A stretch of DNA of 64,000 nt from CAWKEY01 sp963848675 (GTDB taxonomy: Bacteria; Pseudomonadota; Gammaproteobacteria; Methylococcales; Methylomonadaceae), in the NCBI GenBank assembly GCA_963848675.1, contig CAWKEY010000036.1:186001-250000 (forward strand), in the 5' to 3' direction. Under the pieces are notes generated by a model. It had not been told where the DNA came from. It searched no databases and was given only the letters and a program-made list of their open reading frames with translations. Below are positions 50,780-60,665 of the stretch, piece by piece. The translations under genes and the position numbers were made by a program. Every line of letters starts with the position of its first letter. Position 1 is the first letter of the stretch.

Positions 50780-51661
50780 ATGAAGATCAAATTCTGGGGG
50801 GTTAGAGGCTCCATTCCGACACCGGGGCCGAATACCGTCAAATACGGCGGGAATACCACCTGCCTGGAAATCAGGACAGATGACAATGATTTAATCATTC
50901 TCGATGCCGGCACCGGTATTCACGCATTGGCGCAAGCTCTGCTGAAAGAAATGCCAGTCAACGCGCATATTTTCATCACCCATACGCATTGGGATCATAT
51001 CCAGGGTCTGCCCTTTTTTGTCCCGATTTTTATCCCGAATAACCAGATCAAAATCTACGGCGGCCTTGATCCGGTCACCAATGAACCCATTAATCGCGCC
51101 TTGTCCGTACAGTTGCAATACAGCTATTTTCCGATACGCGAGGCACAGCTTAAGGCTCGCATGGATTACCTGACGATCAAAGCCCAAGAGCCGGTCACTA
51201 TTGGCGCCGCCAAAATCACACCGATTGTGCTTAGTCACCCCGTGTTGAATTTTGGTTATCGTATTGATTGCGATGGGCGTTCAGTGTTTTTTACCGGGGA
51301 TTACGAACCCCAGATTAATATCTATGATCTGCAGGATGAAGAATATGCAGAATTTCAGTCTTTTGTCGATGCCAAGCGGCAAGAAGTCATATTGGCCATG
51401 AAAGGCGTTGATGCGCTCATTGTCGACTCCTCCTATACCAGCGCCGAATACGCCAGCAAGCAAGGCTGGGGGCATGGCACTTATGATTCGGCGATTAAAC
51501 TGGCCGCCGATGCCCAGGTAAAAAAACTATTTTTTACCCACCATGAACCCACGCGCAGCGATGCCGAACTTGACTGCCTCTATCAGACCCTGCTGAGCGA
51601 TCATCCCGAGACGGGGTTTGAGTTATTGCTCGCTCAAGAGGGCATTGAAGTTACACTTTGA
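50780..51661 (+). CDS. MBL-fold metallo-hydrolase, 293 aa
   Basis: Starts MKIKFWGVRGSIPTPGPNTV, a hallmark of cyclic-nucleotide-phosphodiesterase-like MBL proteins. Metal ligands: THTHWDH (about 72-78), a later His (LSHPVLNFGYR), Asp in FFTGDYEP and His in FFTHHEPTRSD. Cytoplasmic. Likely a phosphodiesterase or nuclease-like hydrolase; substrate unknown. Coupled to the HDOD gene upstream and overlapping the 3' end of convergent engB by 28 bp. Confidence 0.9.
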   Translation: MKIKFWGVRGSIPTPGPNTVKYGGNTTCLEIRTDDNDLIILDAGTGIHALAQALLKEMPVNAHIFITHTHWDHIQGLPFFVPIFIPNNQIKIYGGLDPVTNEPINRALSVQLQYSYFPIREAQLKARMDYLTIKAQEPVTIGAAKITPIVLSHPVLNFGYRIDCDGRSVFFTGDYEPQINIYDLQDEEYAEFQSFVDAKRQEVILAMKGVDALIVDSSYTSAEYASKQGWGHGTYDSAIKLAADAQVKKLFFTHHEPTRSDAELDCLYQTLLSDHPETGFELLLAQEGIEVTL

Positions 51662-52269
51662 TCGGGGGCCTCGTCAGAACCAAACAAGAGATCAAGCGCC
51701 TGATGTAATTCATCAATGCCATTTTTTTTCAACGCTGAAAATAGCTGTAAAGTAATCGGGAAATGCGTATCCTTGAGTTCTTTTTGAACCTGCAACAGTG
51801 TATTTTTTGCCGCGCCGTAAGTTAGCTTGTCCGCTTTGGTCAACAAAATATGCAGCGGCAAGCCGGTATGTTCGCACCAGGCCACCATCTGCCAATCAAA
51901 TTCGGTCAACGGATGGCGCACATCCATCACCAAAACGATGCCGCATAATGACTTGCGATGCGTTAAATAATGCTCCATGAGCTCATGCCATTTTTTCTTC
52001 ACCGCCACCGGCACCTTGGCATAGCCATAACCCGGCAAATCGACAAAGCGCCACTGGTCGTTAATGGCAAAAAAATTCAGCATCTGGGTTCGCCCCGGAG
52101 TTTTACTGATGCGCGCCAGTGAACCTTGCCGGGTCAGGGTATTAATCGCACTTGATTTTCCAGCATTCGAACGCCCGGCAAAAGCGACTTCTCTACCCAG
52201 ATCAGCGGGCGTATTTTTGATATGGGGCGAACTGTTAATAAATTTTGCTTGATGATAAACTGGGTTCAT
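51634..52269 (-). CDS. engB: Ribosome-biogenesis GTPase YihA/EngB
   Basis: 211 residues with G1 GRSNAGKSSAINTL, G3 DLPGYGYAKV and G4 TKADKL. Essential family that aids 50S subunit assembly. Start at 52269 fits the family N-terminus (NPVYHQAKFINSSPHIKN). Divergent from cytochrome c4 with 108 bp between, the classic gammaproteobacterial engB-cytochrome c4 arrangement. Confidence 0.96.
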   Translation of the reverse strand: MNPVYHQAKFINSSPHIKNTPADLGREVAFAGRSNAGKSSAINTLTRQGSLARISKTPGRTQMLNFFAINDQWRFVDLPGYGYAKVPVAVKKKWHELMEHYLTHRKSLCGIVLVMDVRHPLTEFDWQMVAWCEHTGLPLHILLTKADKLTYGAAKNTLLQVQKELKDTHFPITLQLFSALKKNGIDELHQALDLLFGSDEAPDQSVTSMPS

Positions 52270-52377
52270 CGTTGTCTCGCTTAGCTGTAATAATTAGAGT
52301 AGAATTCGATCGGGATCAAGCAGCCCTTAGAGCTTGGCGGCTATAACAAAATTACTTTATTTCGAAAGGGGAACCTG

Positions 52378-53082
52378 ATGAAGAAAAATTTGCTGGCACT
52401 TTCAATGGCGCTGACATTTACCGCGACTACCAGTATTTTACATGCAGAAGGCAATATTAACGCAGGAAAACAAAAAGCAGCATCCTGCGCCAGTTGCCAC
52501 GGAGAAACCGGTAACAGCATGGTAGCAACATTCCCCAAGCTTGCACAACAGCATTCCTCCTATCTGTATCAACAATTAAAGGCCTTTAAAGACGGTGTCC
52601 GCAAAAACTCCATGATGTCCGCCATGGCTATGCCGCTAAGCGACGAGGATATGGCCGACATTTCGGCTTATTATGAACACCAAAAGATTTCTGAAAATGC
52701 CTTGCCTGTCCTGGATGCCGATGATGACGAAGATGAAAAGCCCGCTGAAGGCGAAGCCGGAGCCGTAGTTGAAAAAGCAGCCGACGCACCGGACCCCTTG
52801 CAGGCCATCATTGCCCAGGGCACTGATTTATACCGCAACGGCGATTTGACCAGACAAGTCTCCGCCTGTATTGCCTGCCATGGCCCTCATGGCGAAGGCA
52901 ACAAACCGGCGTCATTCCCTGCTTTAAGATCGCAACATGCCGATTATTTGATAAAAGCGTTGAAAGACTTCAAGTCCGGTGAACGCAGCAATAATCCGGA
53001 AAACATGATGCACATGATCGCAAAAAAGATGACCGATGAAGAAATCAAAGCTGTTTCCTACCGTATTTCCATGATGAAATAA
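52378..53082 (+). CDS. Cytochrome c4 (dihaem)
   Basis: 234 residues: signal peptide (1-23, cut after LHA), two class I cytochrome c domains with haem sites CASCH (37-41) and CIACH (164-168) and axial Met candidates in each half. The linker between the domains (about 112-140) has an acidic run (DADDDEDEKPAEGEAG) longer than usual. Periplasmic electron carrier to terminal oxidase. GAAAGGGGAACCTG precedes the start. Divergent from engB. Confidence 0.95.
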   Translation: MKKNLLALSMALTFTATTSILHAEGNINAGKQKAASCASCHGETGNSMVATFPKLAQQHSSYLYQQLKAFKDGVRKNSMMSAMAMPLSDEDMADISAYYEHQKISENALPVLDADDDEDEKPAEGEAGAVVEKAADAPDPLQAIIAQGTDLYRNGDLTRQVSACIACHGPHGEGNKPASFPALRSQHADYLIKALKDFKSGERSNNPENMMHMIAKKMTDEEIKAVSYRISMMK

Positions 53083-53336
53083 GCCGGAAATCCCCCTCTC
53101 TATTGGGTTATTGCCCTGCGTCGTAGCTGTCATTCCCCGCGGAAGACAGTGATCCACAGACAAGGTTGTTAAACAGGCGGTTTCCATGCCCGAGGATTCC
53201 GCCCCTTGTTTTTTGCCGCTAGCGTTGGCCGTTTTCTGTAAGCTCCGATAGCGGACAGGGCAATAAGGTTTGATTATTTACAGCAGTTTTACCCACATTC
53301 CAACCTTAAGCGGAATGCTTACCCTGATATAAAACC

Positions 53337-55319
53337 ATGCCTTCCTCCAGCGCGACACCCGCCATAACCCGCACACTTTTCCGCTTTCTAGGTTCAATGA
53401 ACCTGGCCATAACCCTGTTAGTCGCCGTTGCGATTGCTGCCGTCATCGGTACCGTTTTAAAACAAAACCAGCCCTATACCGATTATGTGTTCAAATTTGG
53501 CCCGTTCTGGTTTGAAATCTTCAAAACCCTGGATTTATACGACGTTTATTCCTCCAGCTGGTTTTTGATTCTGTTAAGTTTTCTGGTGGTTTCGACCAGT
53601 GTCTGCGTTTACCGCAATACCCCGCACATGCTGCGCGACATGAAAACGTTTCATGAACAGGCGCACAAGGCGTCCCTGCTGCGACTGCCTGAACATTACG
53701 CGTGGCAGAGCAGCCAAGCGCTGCAATACTGCGCCGATTTTGTCAGTGCATTGCTCAAACACAAGCACTATAAAAGCAAAATCATCGACACCCAGGAAGG
53801 GCTGTTGATCGCTGCAAAAAAAGGCGCGGGCAGCAGGCTGGGCTATATTTTTACCCATGCCGCCATTGTCATTATCTGCGCAGGCGGCCTGCTGGATGGC
53901 AACGTGCCGCTGAAAATCGCCGAGATGCGAGGCACTATCGCCGTAGAAACCCGCAAACTACCGGTCAGCAAAGTACCGGAAAAGAGCACCCTGTCGGTCA
54001 ATAATCTGTCGTTCCGCGCCAACATCGACATCACTGAGGGCAAAGCCGCTAATATTGCTTTTATTGATTTTAAAGACGGCTATCTGGTGCAGAAATTACC
54101 GTTTACGATCCAGGTTGCCGATTTCCGTATCGAACATTATGCCAGCGGCCAGCCTAAATCGTTTGAGAGCGACCTGGTTATTTTCGATAAAACGTCGGAT
54201 ATACCCGTAAAACAAACCATCGCCGTTAATCATCCCTTCAGCTACCGCGGCTACACTATCTATCAGAACAGTTTTGGTGATGGCGGCTCCGTGTTGAATC
54301 TGAATCTACAACCACTGACGGCCGGCGCCAACGCCAGCCCGCAAAAAATAAAGGCTACTGTCAAAGAGCCTTTGCAATTAATAACGACGGCAGGCAAATA
54401 TACGCTGGAAGTCTCGGATTTTCGGCCTTTTAATGTCAATCCGGATCCGCTCGGGGTAAAAAAATTCCGCAACATCGGACCCAGCTTTCAGTTTAAGTTG
54501 CGCAAACAAACCGGTGCTGCCAATGAATACATCAATTACATGCAGCCAGTTGAACAGGAAGGCGCCAAGTATTACCTCAGCGGCATGCGCAGCTCACCGG
54601 CGGAAAGCTTTAAATACTGGTATATCCCGGCCGATACTGAACAGCGTATGGACCGGTTTTTAAAGTTTCTGGCGACGCTGAACAACGCAGACAGATTAGC
54701 CAAAATTGCCCTGGCCTCTGCGCAAGCGACCGACAACAGCAAACATCTGCCGCTGGCCGAACAACAAAGAGTGGCCGATTTTATGGTTGCTATCAGCCGG
54801 CAATTTGTTGAAGGCGGCAGCGAAAAAGTGTCCGAACAGCTCGCAAAGTCGGTGCCGGAACAAAATCGCCAGAAAATTGCCGAGCTCTATGCGACTGTCT
54901 TGAACCAGTTCCTGAAAAACGTCTACCTGTCGGTGCTGGAAACAGAGGGCATCGATACCCGCAAACCGATCAGCGCCTTTGATCAGCGCTTCTTTGAAGA
55001 TGCCGTTAATGCCATTAGTGTTGCCTATCAATACGATGCGCCGGTGTTACTGGAGCTGGCAAGCTTCAAACACATTGAGGCAACCGGCCTGCAGATTACC
55101 CGAGCACCAGGCAAATGGCTGGTGTTTCCCGGTTGTTTGCTGCTGGTTGTGGGTATATTTTGCATGTTTTACCTGCCCCAGCGCAGGCTCTGGGTGCTGA
55201 TGCAAAACACCGGCGCACAAACGTCTTTACTTTTGGCAGGCAGCGCTTTGCGCAACCGTTATGACTTCGACAAAGAATTTGAACTTATCAGACAAGACCT
55301 TGCACAAAAGTTAAATTAA
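53337..55319 (+). CDS. resB: Cytochrome c biogenesis protein ResB (Ccs1)
   Basis: 660 residues with a first membrane helix MNLAITLLVAVAIAAVIGTV, two more near 70-90 and 165-185, a large periplasmic domain (about 190-600) and a last helix (WLVFPGCLLLVVGIFCMFYL). With CcsA it forms the System II haem delivery and ligation complex. CcsA follows 5-20 bp later and dsbA after it, a compact cytochrome c maturation operon. The 254-bp gap before it holds no gene. Confidence 0.94.
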   Translation: MPSSSATPAITRTLFRFLGSMNLAITLLVAVAIAAVIGTVLKQNQPYTDYVFKFGPFWFEIFKTLDLYDVYSSSWFLILLSFLVVSTSVCVYRNTPHMLRDMKTFHEQAHKASLLRLPEHYAWQSSQALQYCADFVSALLKHKHYKSKIIDTQEGLLIAAKKGAGSRLGYIFTHAAIVIICAGGLLDGNVPLKIAEMRGTIAVETRKLPVSKVPEKSTLSVNNLSFRANIDITEGKAANIAFIDFKDGYLVQKLPFTIQVADFRIEHYASGQPKSFESDLVIFDKTSDIPVKQTIAVNHPFSYRGYTIYQNSFGDGGSVLNLNLQPLTAGANASPQKIKATVKEPLQLITTAGKYTLEVSDFRPFNVNPDPLGVKKFRNIGPSFQFKLRKQTGAANEYINYMQPVEQEGAKYYLSGMRSSPAESFKYWYIPADTEQRMDRFLKFLATLNNADRLAKIALASAQATDNSKHLPLAEQQRVADFMVAISRQFVEGGSEKVSEQLAKSVPEQNRQKIAELYATVLNQFLKNVYLSVLETEGIDTRKPISAFDQRFFEDAVNAISVAYQYDAPVLLELASFKHIEATGLQITRAPGKWLVFPGCLLLVVGIFCMFYLPQRRLWVLMQNTGAQTSLLLAGSALRNRYDFDKEFELIRQDLAQKLN

Positions 55320-55339
55320 CTCACTTGACACAGGCCGTT

Positions 55340-56509
55340 ATGGAAAATCTCTTAGATCAACACTTCAGACAAGACAGCTTTTTAAAACAGCGCAGCCTTT
55401 TTGATTGGGTCTGGGCACTGGTGATTGCCGGCGGCTCGGTTTTTGCCTTTGACCAATACCAACAGCTGATGGACGGCTATGAGATCGGCATCCTGTTCGG
55501 TGCCGCTTTATTGATAATCTGGCTGGGCTGGTTCTGGGCTTCGTTAAAAACACTGACGCTGGTGATTGCTGGGCTTAGCCTGTTTGCCATTTCCCGCTAC
55601 GGAGCAGACCTTGCAGCAGGCGAGTCCGATTTTTTCCTTAAATATCTGCTGGCCAGTCAATCCGCCATCATGTGGATGAGCGCGCTGTATGTGATGGCCA
55701 CCTTAACTTACTTCGGGCACTTGTTTTCCGGCAATGACTTTACCGGCAAAGTTGCCGCCAGCATGACTTGGTCGGCGACGGCCATGGGCATGGCAGGGTT
55801 ACTGATACGCTGGCGCGAATCCTATTTAATGGGCCTGGATATAGGTCATATTCCGGTCAGCAACCTGTATGAAGTGTTCATCCTGTTCTCGCTGATTACC
55901 GCATTGCTTTATCTGTATTATGAATATCGCTACAAAACCCGCAGTCTCGGTGGTTTTGTGCTGCTCGTTATCAGCGCCGCCGTCGGATTTTTACTGTGGT
56001 ATACCTTTGACAAACATGCTCACGAAATCCAGCCGCTGGTGCCGGCATTAAACAGTTACTGGATGAAAATTCATGTTCCGGCCAACTTTGTCGGTTACGG
56101 CGCATTTTCCTTGGCCGCAATGATTGGCGTGGTTTTTATCATCCAATCGAATGCCGAAGCCAGGCACCCTGGCGGCTTGTTGGCCGCCCGCCTGCCGAAG
56201 CCGGCCTTGCTGGAAGACCTCATGTACAAAGCCATTGCCTTGGGCTTTGCATTTTTCACCCTGGCGACTATTCTTGGTGCTCTATGGGCCGCGGAAGCCT
56301 GGGGCGGTTATTGGTCGTGGGATCCCAAGGAAACCTGGGCGCTGATCGTCTGGCTGAATTACGCCGCCTGGCTGCACATGCGACTGACCAAGGGCTGGAA
56401 TGGCAAACCGATGTCCTGGTGGGCGCTGATCGGGTTTTTCGTTACCCTGTTTGCCTTCCTGGGCGTTAATATGTTTTTATCCGGACTTCACTCCTATGGA
56501 GAACTTTAA
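55340..56509 (+). CDS. ccsA: Cytochrome c biogenesis protein CcsA/ResC
   Basis: ATG 55340 chosen; an in-frame TTG at 55325 would add five residues. About eight membrane helices and the haem-binding WWD-type motif WGGYWSWDPKETWALIVWLN, with His residues in YAAWLHMRL near the end and FDKHAHEIQP. It exports haem and joins it to CXXCH apocytochromes with ResB. dsbA begins 2 bp after its stop. Confidence 0.94.
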   Translation: MENLLDQHFRQDSFLKQRSLFDWVWALVIAGGSVFAFDQYQQLMDGYEIGILFGAALLIIWLGWFWASLKTLTLVIAGLSLFAISRYGADLAAGESDFFLKYLLASQSAIMWMSALYVMATLTYFGHLFSGNDFTGKVAASMTWSATAMGMAGLLIRWRESYLMGLDIGHIPVSNLYEVFILFSLITALLYLYYEYRYKTRSLGGFVLLVISAAVGFLLWYTFDKHAHEIQPLVPALNSYWMKIHVPANFVGYGAFSLAAMIGVVFIIQSNAEARHPGGLLAARLPKPALLEDLMYKAIALGFAFFTLATILGALWAAEAWGGYWSWDPKETWALIVWLNYAAWLHMRLTKGWNGKPMSWWALIGFFVTLFAFLGVNMFLSGLHSYGEL

Positions 56510-56511
56510 TC

Positions 56512-57132
56512 ATGTTTAAAAAAATCATTCGTGCCAGTTTGTTATTGTTGTTATTTTCATGGGCTGCACTGTTGAAAGCCGAACAGCCTGGTTATGAAAC
56601 CCTTTCACCCGCCCAGCCGACTCATGATCCTGCCAAAATCGAAGTCATTGAATTCTTTTGGTACGGCTGCCCGCATTGTTATGACTTTGAGCCGATGCTG
56701 GAAAAATGGCGGAAAACGCTGCCGGCCAATGTTGAATTTATTCGTCAACCCGCCGTCTTCAGCGATCTCTGGGCGAAACATGGCAAAGCCTATTTCACGG
56801 CCGAAGCCCTCGGCGTGGCAGATAAAGTGCATAACGACTTTTTTGACGCCATCCAGACCAAAAAACAAAAACTCGAGACCGAAGACCAGCTGGCCAAATT
56901 CTTCGTGGCTCACGGCGTTAATGAAACTGAATTTCATAACACCTACAATTCATTTCTGGTTGACGCCAAAATGCGCCAGGCTGCCACCACGGCAGGCCGC
57001 TACGGTGTAACCGGGGTACCCGCCATAATTATCAACGGCAAATATAAAACCAACGGCCCCTTAGCCGGTTCGCATGAAAAAATGATTGAAATCATGAACC
57101 AGCTGATCAAACAGGAAAGCGCGGGTCACTGA
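56512..57132 (+). CDS. dsbA: Thiol:disulfide interchange protein DsbA
   Basis: 206 residues. Signal peptide (FKKIIRASLLLLLFSWAALL, cut after KA), thioredoxin fold with active site C53-P-H-C56 in FFWYGCPHCYDFEP and cis-Pro in YGVTGVPAIIING. Periplasmic oxidant that introduces disulfides; near cytochrome c assembly it may set the cysteine state of apocytochromes. Starts 2 bp after ccsA. Length is typical. Confidence 0.95.
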   Translation: MFKKIIRASLLLLLFSWAALLKAEQPGYETLSPAQPTHDPAKIEVIEFFWYGCPHCYDFEPMLEKWRKTLPANVEFIRQPAVFSDLWAKHGKAYFTAEALGVADKVHNDFFDAIQTKKQKLETEDQLAKFFVAHGVNETEFHNTYNSFLVDAKMRQAATTAGRYGVTGVPAIIINGKYKTNGPLAGSHEKMIEIMNQLIKQESAGH

Positions 57133-57183
57133 TACTGCCGGGACATGCCGGGCGCACCGGCGTTAACAGGAAAGGTCTAAATT

Positions 57184-58737
57184 ATGGGTTTCTTGAGCAA
57201 AGTGGATGAGCAGGATAAATGGAAAAACAAATATCTAAACCTGCTGGATGCACAGGAGCAAACTGTACGGGTCTCTAAAGAGAAAGAAGAGCTGCTGTGT
57301 AAAACCATTGTCCGGCTGTCTTTTGCTGCCGCGGGTTTTGATCCACAACTGGATAAGCACATGCTGCGACTCCGCAATCATTTAAAAAACGGCATCGACA
57401 GCAACAAACTTAAAGCAGAGCTGGAAAGCTTCGGCAATTTATTGACCCAGTTGAATGACATATCCGCTAAAGCACAGCCAGTGGACGCCACGCTGTTGTT
57501 TGACTTTCTGCTTGGGCACACTACATCGCCCAGACAAAGCAAAGCCCTGGGTCTACTTAAAGAAAAATATGCGCATCAGCCGCTGGAAAATCCTCAGCAG
57601 CTATTTTCAGCTGTGCTTGAAATCATTGAGCCCGACGCTACTGCACTGCCAGAGCCAGGCAGTCAACCCTCAAACCGGCTGGCAAATCAAATTGATACAG
57701 ACATTGTCGGCAAACAGCTCTTGCGCCTGCTGGAAGATCTGGACATACCGGCGCCCTTTGAGCCACAGGCGTCAACATTAAAACAGCAACTGGCCGATCA
57801 TCCGGCAGCTGAGCCTTTTGAAGCGCTGTTGGATCAATCGACTGTTCTGATCCTTAAAATCAAACACCACATTCAGGCAGAACGCCAGGAAATTGACAGT
57901 TTTCTGTCCCAGATTACCGATAAATTGACGGCGCTTGGCTTGGCCGTGACCGGCGCCAATACGTCCGCCATGGAGTCGGCGGAAAACCGGAACAAGCTGG
58001 ATCAGTCTGTTTCCGAACAAATGCAGGATTTGCAACAACGCTCGATTACCGCCACCCAACTGGAACCTTTAAAAGCAATCATTAACACACGGCTTGCTAG
58101 CATTACCAGGGAACTTCAGGAACACAACAAAAAAGAAGCCCTGCAGCGGCAAAAATCACAGCAACAGCTGGATGAGTTGACCCGGAAAATAAAAGCCATG
58201 GAGACTGAATCCAGCCAGCTTCAATCAAAACTCATGCTCGCCAAAACTCAGGCGTTGCGCGATACACTAACAGGCCTGCCCAACCGGCTGGCTTATGACG
58301 AACGTCTGAATGCCGAACTGGCACGCTGGCGGCGTTATCGCTCGCCATTAAGCCTGATTATCTGGGATATTGATCATTTCAAACGCATTAATGATGATTT
58401 TGGCCATAAAGCCGGCGATAAAACCTTGGCAATCATCGCCAAACAATTATCTTCACATTGCCGTCAGACTGATTTTATCGGCCGCTTTGGCGGTGAAGAA
58501 TTTACCATGCTGCTGCCGGATACCGACAAACAATCAGCATTGAAAGTGGCCAACCAGCTGCGCTTTATTATTGAACAAACCGGCTTTAACTCGGGCGGCA
58601 ATGCCATTTCCATCACCATTTCCTGCGGCATTACCGAATTTGCCGAGGGCGACAGCCCAGAAACAGCCTTTGAACGCGCGGATCAGGCGCTTTACCAAGC
58701 CAAACAACAAGGCCGCAACCGGTGCCGCCTGGCTTGA
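57184..58737 (+). CDS. Diguanylate cyclase (GGDEF) with long N-terminal helical region, 517 aa
   Basis: Residues 1-350 are helical and coiled-coil rich, with no membrane segment (DEQDKWKNKYLNLLDAQEQT, LEPLKAIINTRLASITRELQ, QQQLDELTRKIKAMETESSQ); the family N-terminus resembles a conserved gammaproteobacterial GGDEF subfamily of unknown signal. Residues about 355-515 are a GGDEF domain: RDTLTGLPNRLAYDERL, WDIDHFKRINDDFGHKAGDK, active-site GGEEF (436-440), with inhibitory RxxD (RQTD) five residues earlier. Makes c-di-GMP. It follows dsbA by 51 bp. Confidence 0.93.
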   Translation: MGFLSKVDEQDKWKNKYLNLLDAQEQTVRVSKEKEELLCKTIVRLSFAAAGFDPQLDKHMLRLRNHLKNGIDSNKLKAELESFGNLLTQLNDISAKAQPVDATLLFDFLLGHTTSPRQSKALGLLKEKYAHQPLENPQQLFSAVLEIIEPDATALPEPGSQPSNRLANQIDTDIVGKQLLRLLEDLDIPAPFEPQASTLKQQLADHPAAEPFEALLDQSTVLILKIKHHIQAERQEIDSFLSQITDKLTALGLAVTGANTSAMESAENRNKLDQSVSEQMQDLQQRSITATQLEPLKAIINTRLASITRELQEHNKKEALQRQKSQQQLDELTRKIKAMETESSQLQSKLMLAKTQALRDTLTGLPNRLAYDERLNAELARWRRYRSPLSLIIWDIDHFKRINDDFGHKAGDKTLAIIAKQLSSHCRQTDFIGRFGGEEFTMLLPDTDKQSALKVANQLRFIIEQTGFNSGGNAISITISCGITEFAEGDSPETAFERADQALYQAKQQGRNRCRLA

Positions 58738-58840
58738 AGTGAATAGTCCAGGCCTGATCGGCAAGCCCAGCAGCATCAATTTGAGCAGAAAGCCGTAGAT
58801 TCTATCAAGCTAAGAATGCAGGCAGATTGCCTGATCAACC

Positions 58841-58902
58841 TCGAAGACACGAAGAACACGAAATTTTTAGCTTGGTTTTTCTTCGTGAACTTTGTGGATT
58901 TA
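58841..58902. repeat. CACGAAG-type inverted repeat
   Basis: Left arm TCGAAGACACGAAGAACACG at 58841 onward, imperfect right arm about 58876-58902 (CTTCGTGAACTTTGTGG). Third member of the family at 29900 and 36900, with a short spacer here. Confidence 0.6.
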
Positions 58903-58943
58903 TGCCTTAAGTTGATGCCTATGGGGCTTTTATGTAAGCGAGC

Positions 58944-59699
58944 CTACAAGGAATCGCTAATCTGAGGTTTATAAAAAGGCCATTTTTTAACGTGCAGATA
59001 TTTTCTGATCGGTGTTTTTATGACCGATACGCACAAAGCTATCGAAAACAGGCACCAGACTGCGGCATATTCATTTGGATCGGTGGTGGTCACATCGGAA
59101 ATCCAGGGGCCGATCAAGTAATGAAAGCCGACGAAGCGCCATGAGCCGTATATGAGCGGCATATAAAACGCGACCAGAATATAAGTGATCGCATGCAGGC
59201 CCCAGTCAAAACCGAACAGCCAGGGAATGTGCCCAGACAGCAGTCCGTTTAAAGGCATTTGCCAGGCGATATGCCAAGAGCCGGATACCGAACACACCGA
59301 CGGCCCGCAAAACCCTTCCACACCTTGGACGCAGGCACCGGCCCAGCCAAAGGGATACATCTTGAACAACATGGCCATCGAGCCGATGGCGCATATCGTA
59401 TAAACCGTGGTTCTAATCTTAATTTTGACACTCTCTGGTATGAAATACATGGCGACCATATTCACAAAGAAGGGCTGGAACGCGACATGTAAATAGCCAA
59501 GCATCGTGAGCACCTGATTATTCGGGTTATCACACAGATCGATGTAGATGTAAGTTACTGCCTGTAATAATTCCATTAAGGCAAAATAGGTTAACGGAAT
59601 CCAAAGCTCTTTGGATTCGCCTTGTTTAATTGCAACAAACGCTGCGGTACTAAGACCTGCGATGGCTAATACGCCCGACGCTTCTCCACTCCAACACAT
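58944..59699 (-). CDS. Multi-pass membrane protein (DUF5765-like), 251 aa
   Basis: Starts MCWSGEASGVLAIAGLSTAA, a conserved opening. Six or seven hydrophobic helices (for example LWIPLTYFALMELLQAVTYI, TVYTICAIGSMAMLFKMYPF, ITYILVAFYMPLIYGSWRF) and a Cys-rich loop with GWAGACVQGVEGFCGPSVCS. No enzymatic motif is recognised. The opening recalls the DUF5765 family; function unknown. It stands alone. The 282-bp gap to the right (59700-59981) contains only a hairpin. Confidence 0.82.
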   Translation of the reverse strand: MCWSGEASGVLAIAGLSTAAFVAIKQGESKELWIPLTYFALMELLQAVTYIYIDLCDNPNNQVLTMLGYLHVAFQPFFVNMVAMYFIPESVKIKIRTTVYTICAIGSMAMLFKMYPFGWAGACVQGVEGFCGPSVCSVSGSWHIAWQMPLNGLLSGHIPWLFGFDWGLHAITYILVAFYMPLIYGSWRFVGFHYLIGPWISDVTTTDPNEYAAVWCLFSIALCVSVIKTPIRKYLHVKKWPFYKPQISDSL

Positions 59700-59944
59700 A
59701 ATACTGACCTTATCGTTATAATTATTAAATGCTGCTGTTTTAGAAACCCCCTCATTGGGTTAATCACGCGGAAACAACAGGCGTAGATTTGCTATGGTGA
59801 TGGTTAGGCGTGCAACTTGTGCGGGTTGCCTGCGGCATAGCTTTTTAGCTCCCCTGGTTAAGGCAGTGTTGTGTGCAACGAGCCAAGTTAAGGGGAGGTT
59901 ATTTTATTACAAACTCAGGGGGATTGAGCAATTGATAATTACCA

Positions 59945-59972
59945 GCCAGCCTGTAGAGGGCTACAGGCTGGC
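59945..59972. repeat. Hairpin downstream of pgl
   Basis: 12-bp perfect arms (59945-59956, 59961-59972) with an AGGG loop, 10 bp after the pgl stop on the minus strand. It may end or stabilise the transcript; there is no clear T tract. Confidence 0.6.
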
Positions 59973-59981
59973 GTACAAGAA

Positions 59982-60654
<673 letters not shown>

Positions 60655-60665
<11 letters not shown>

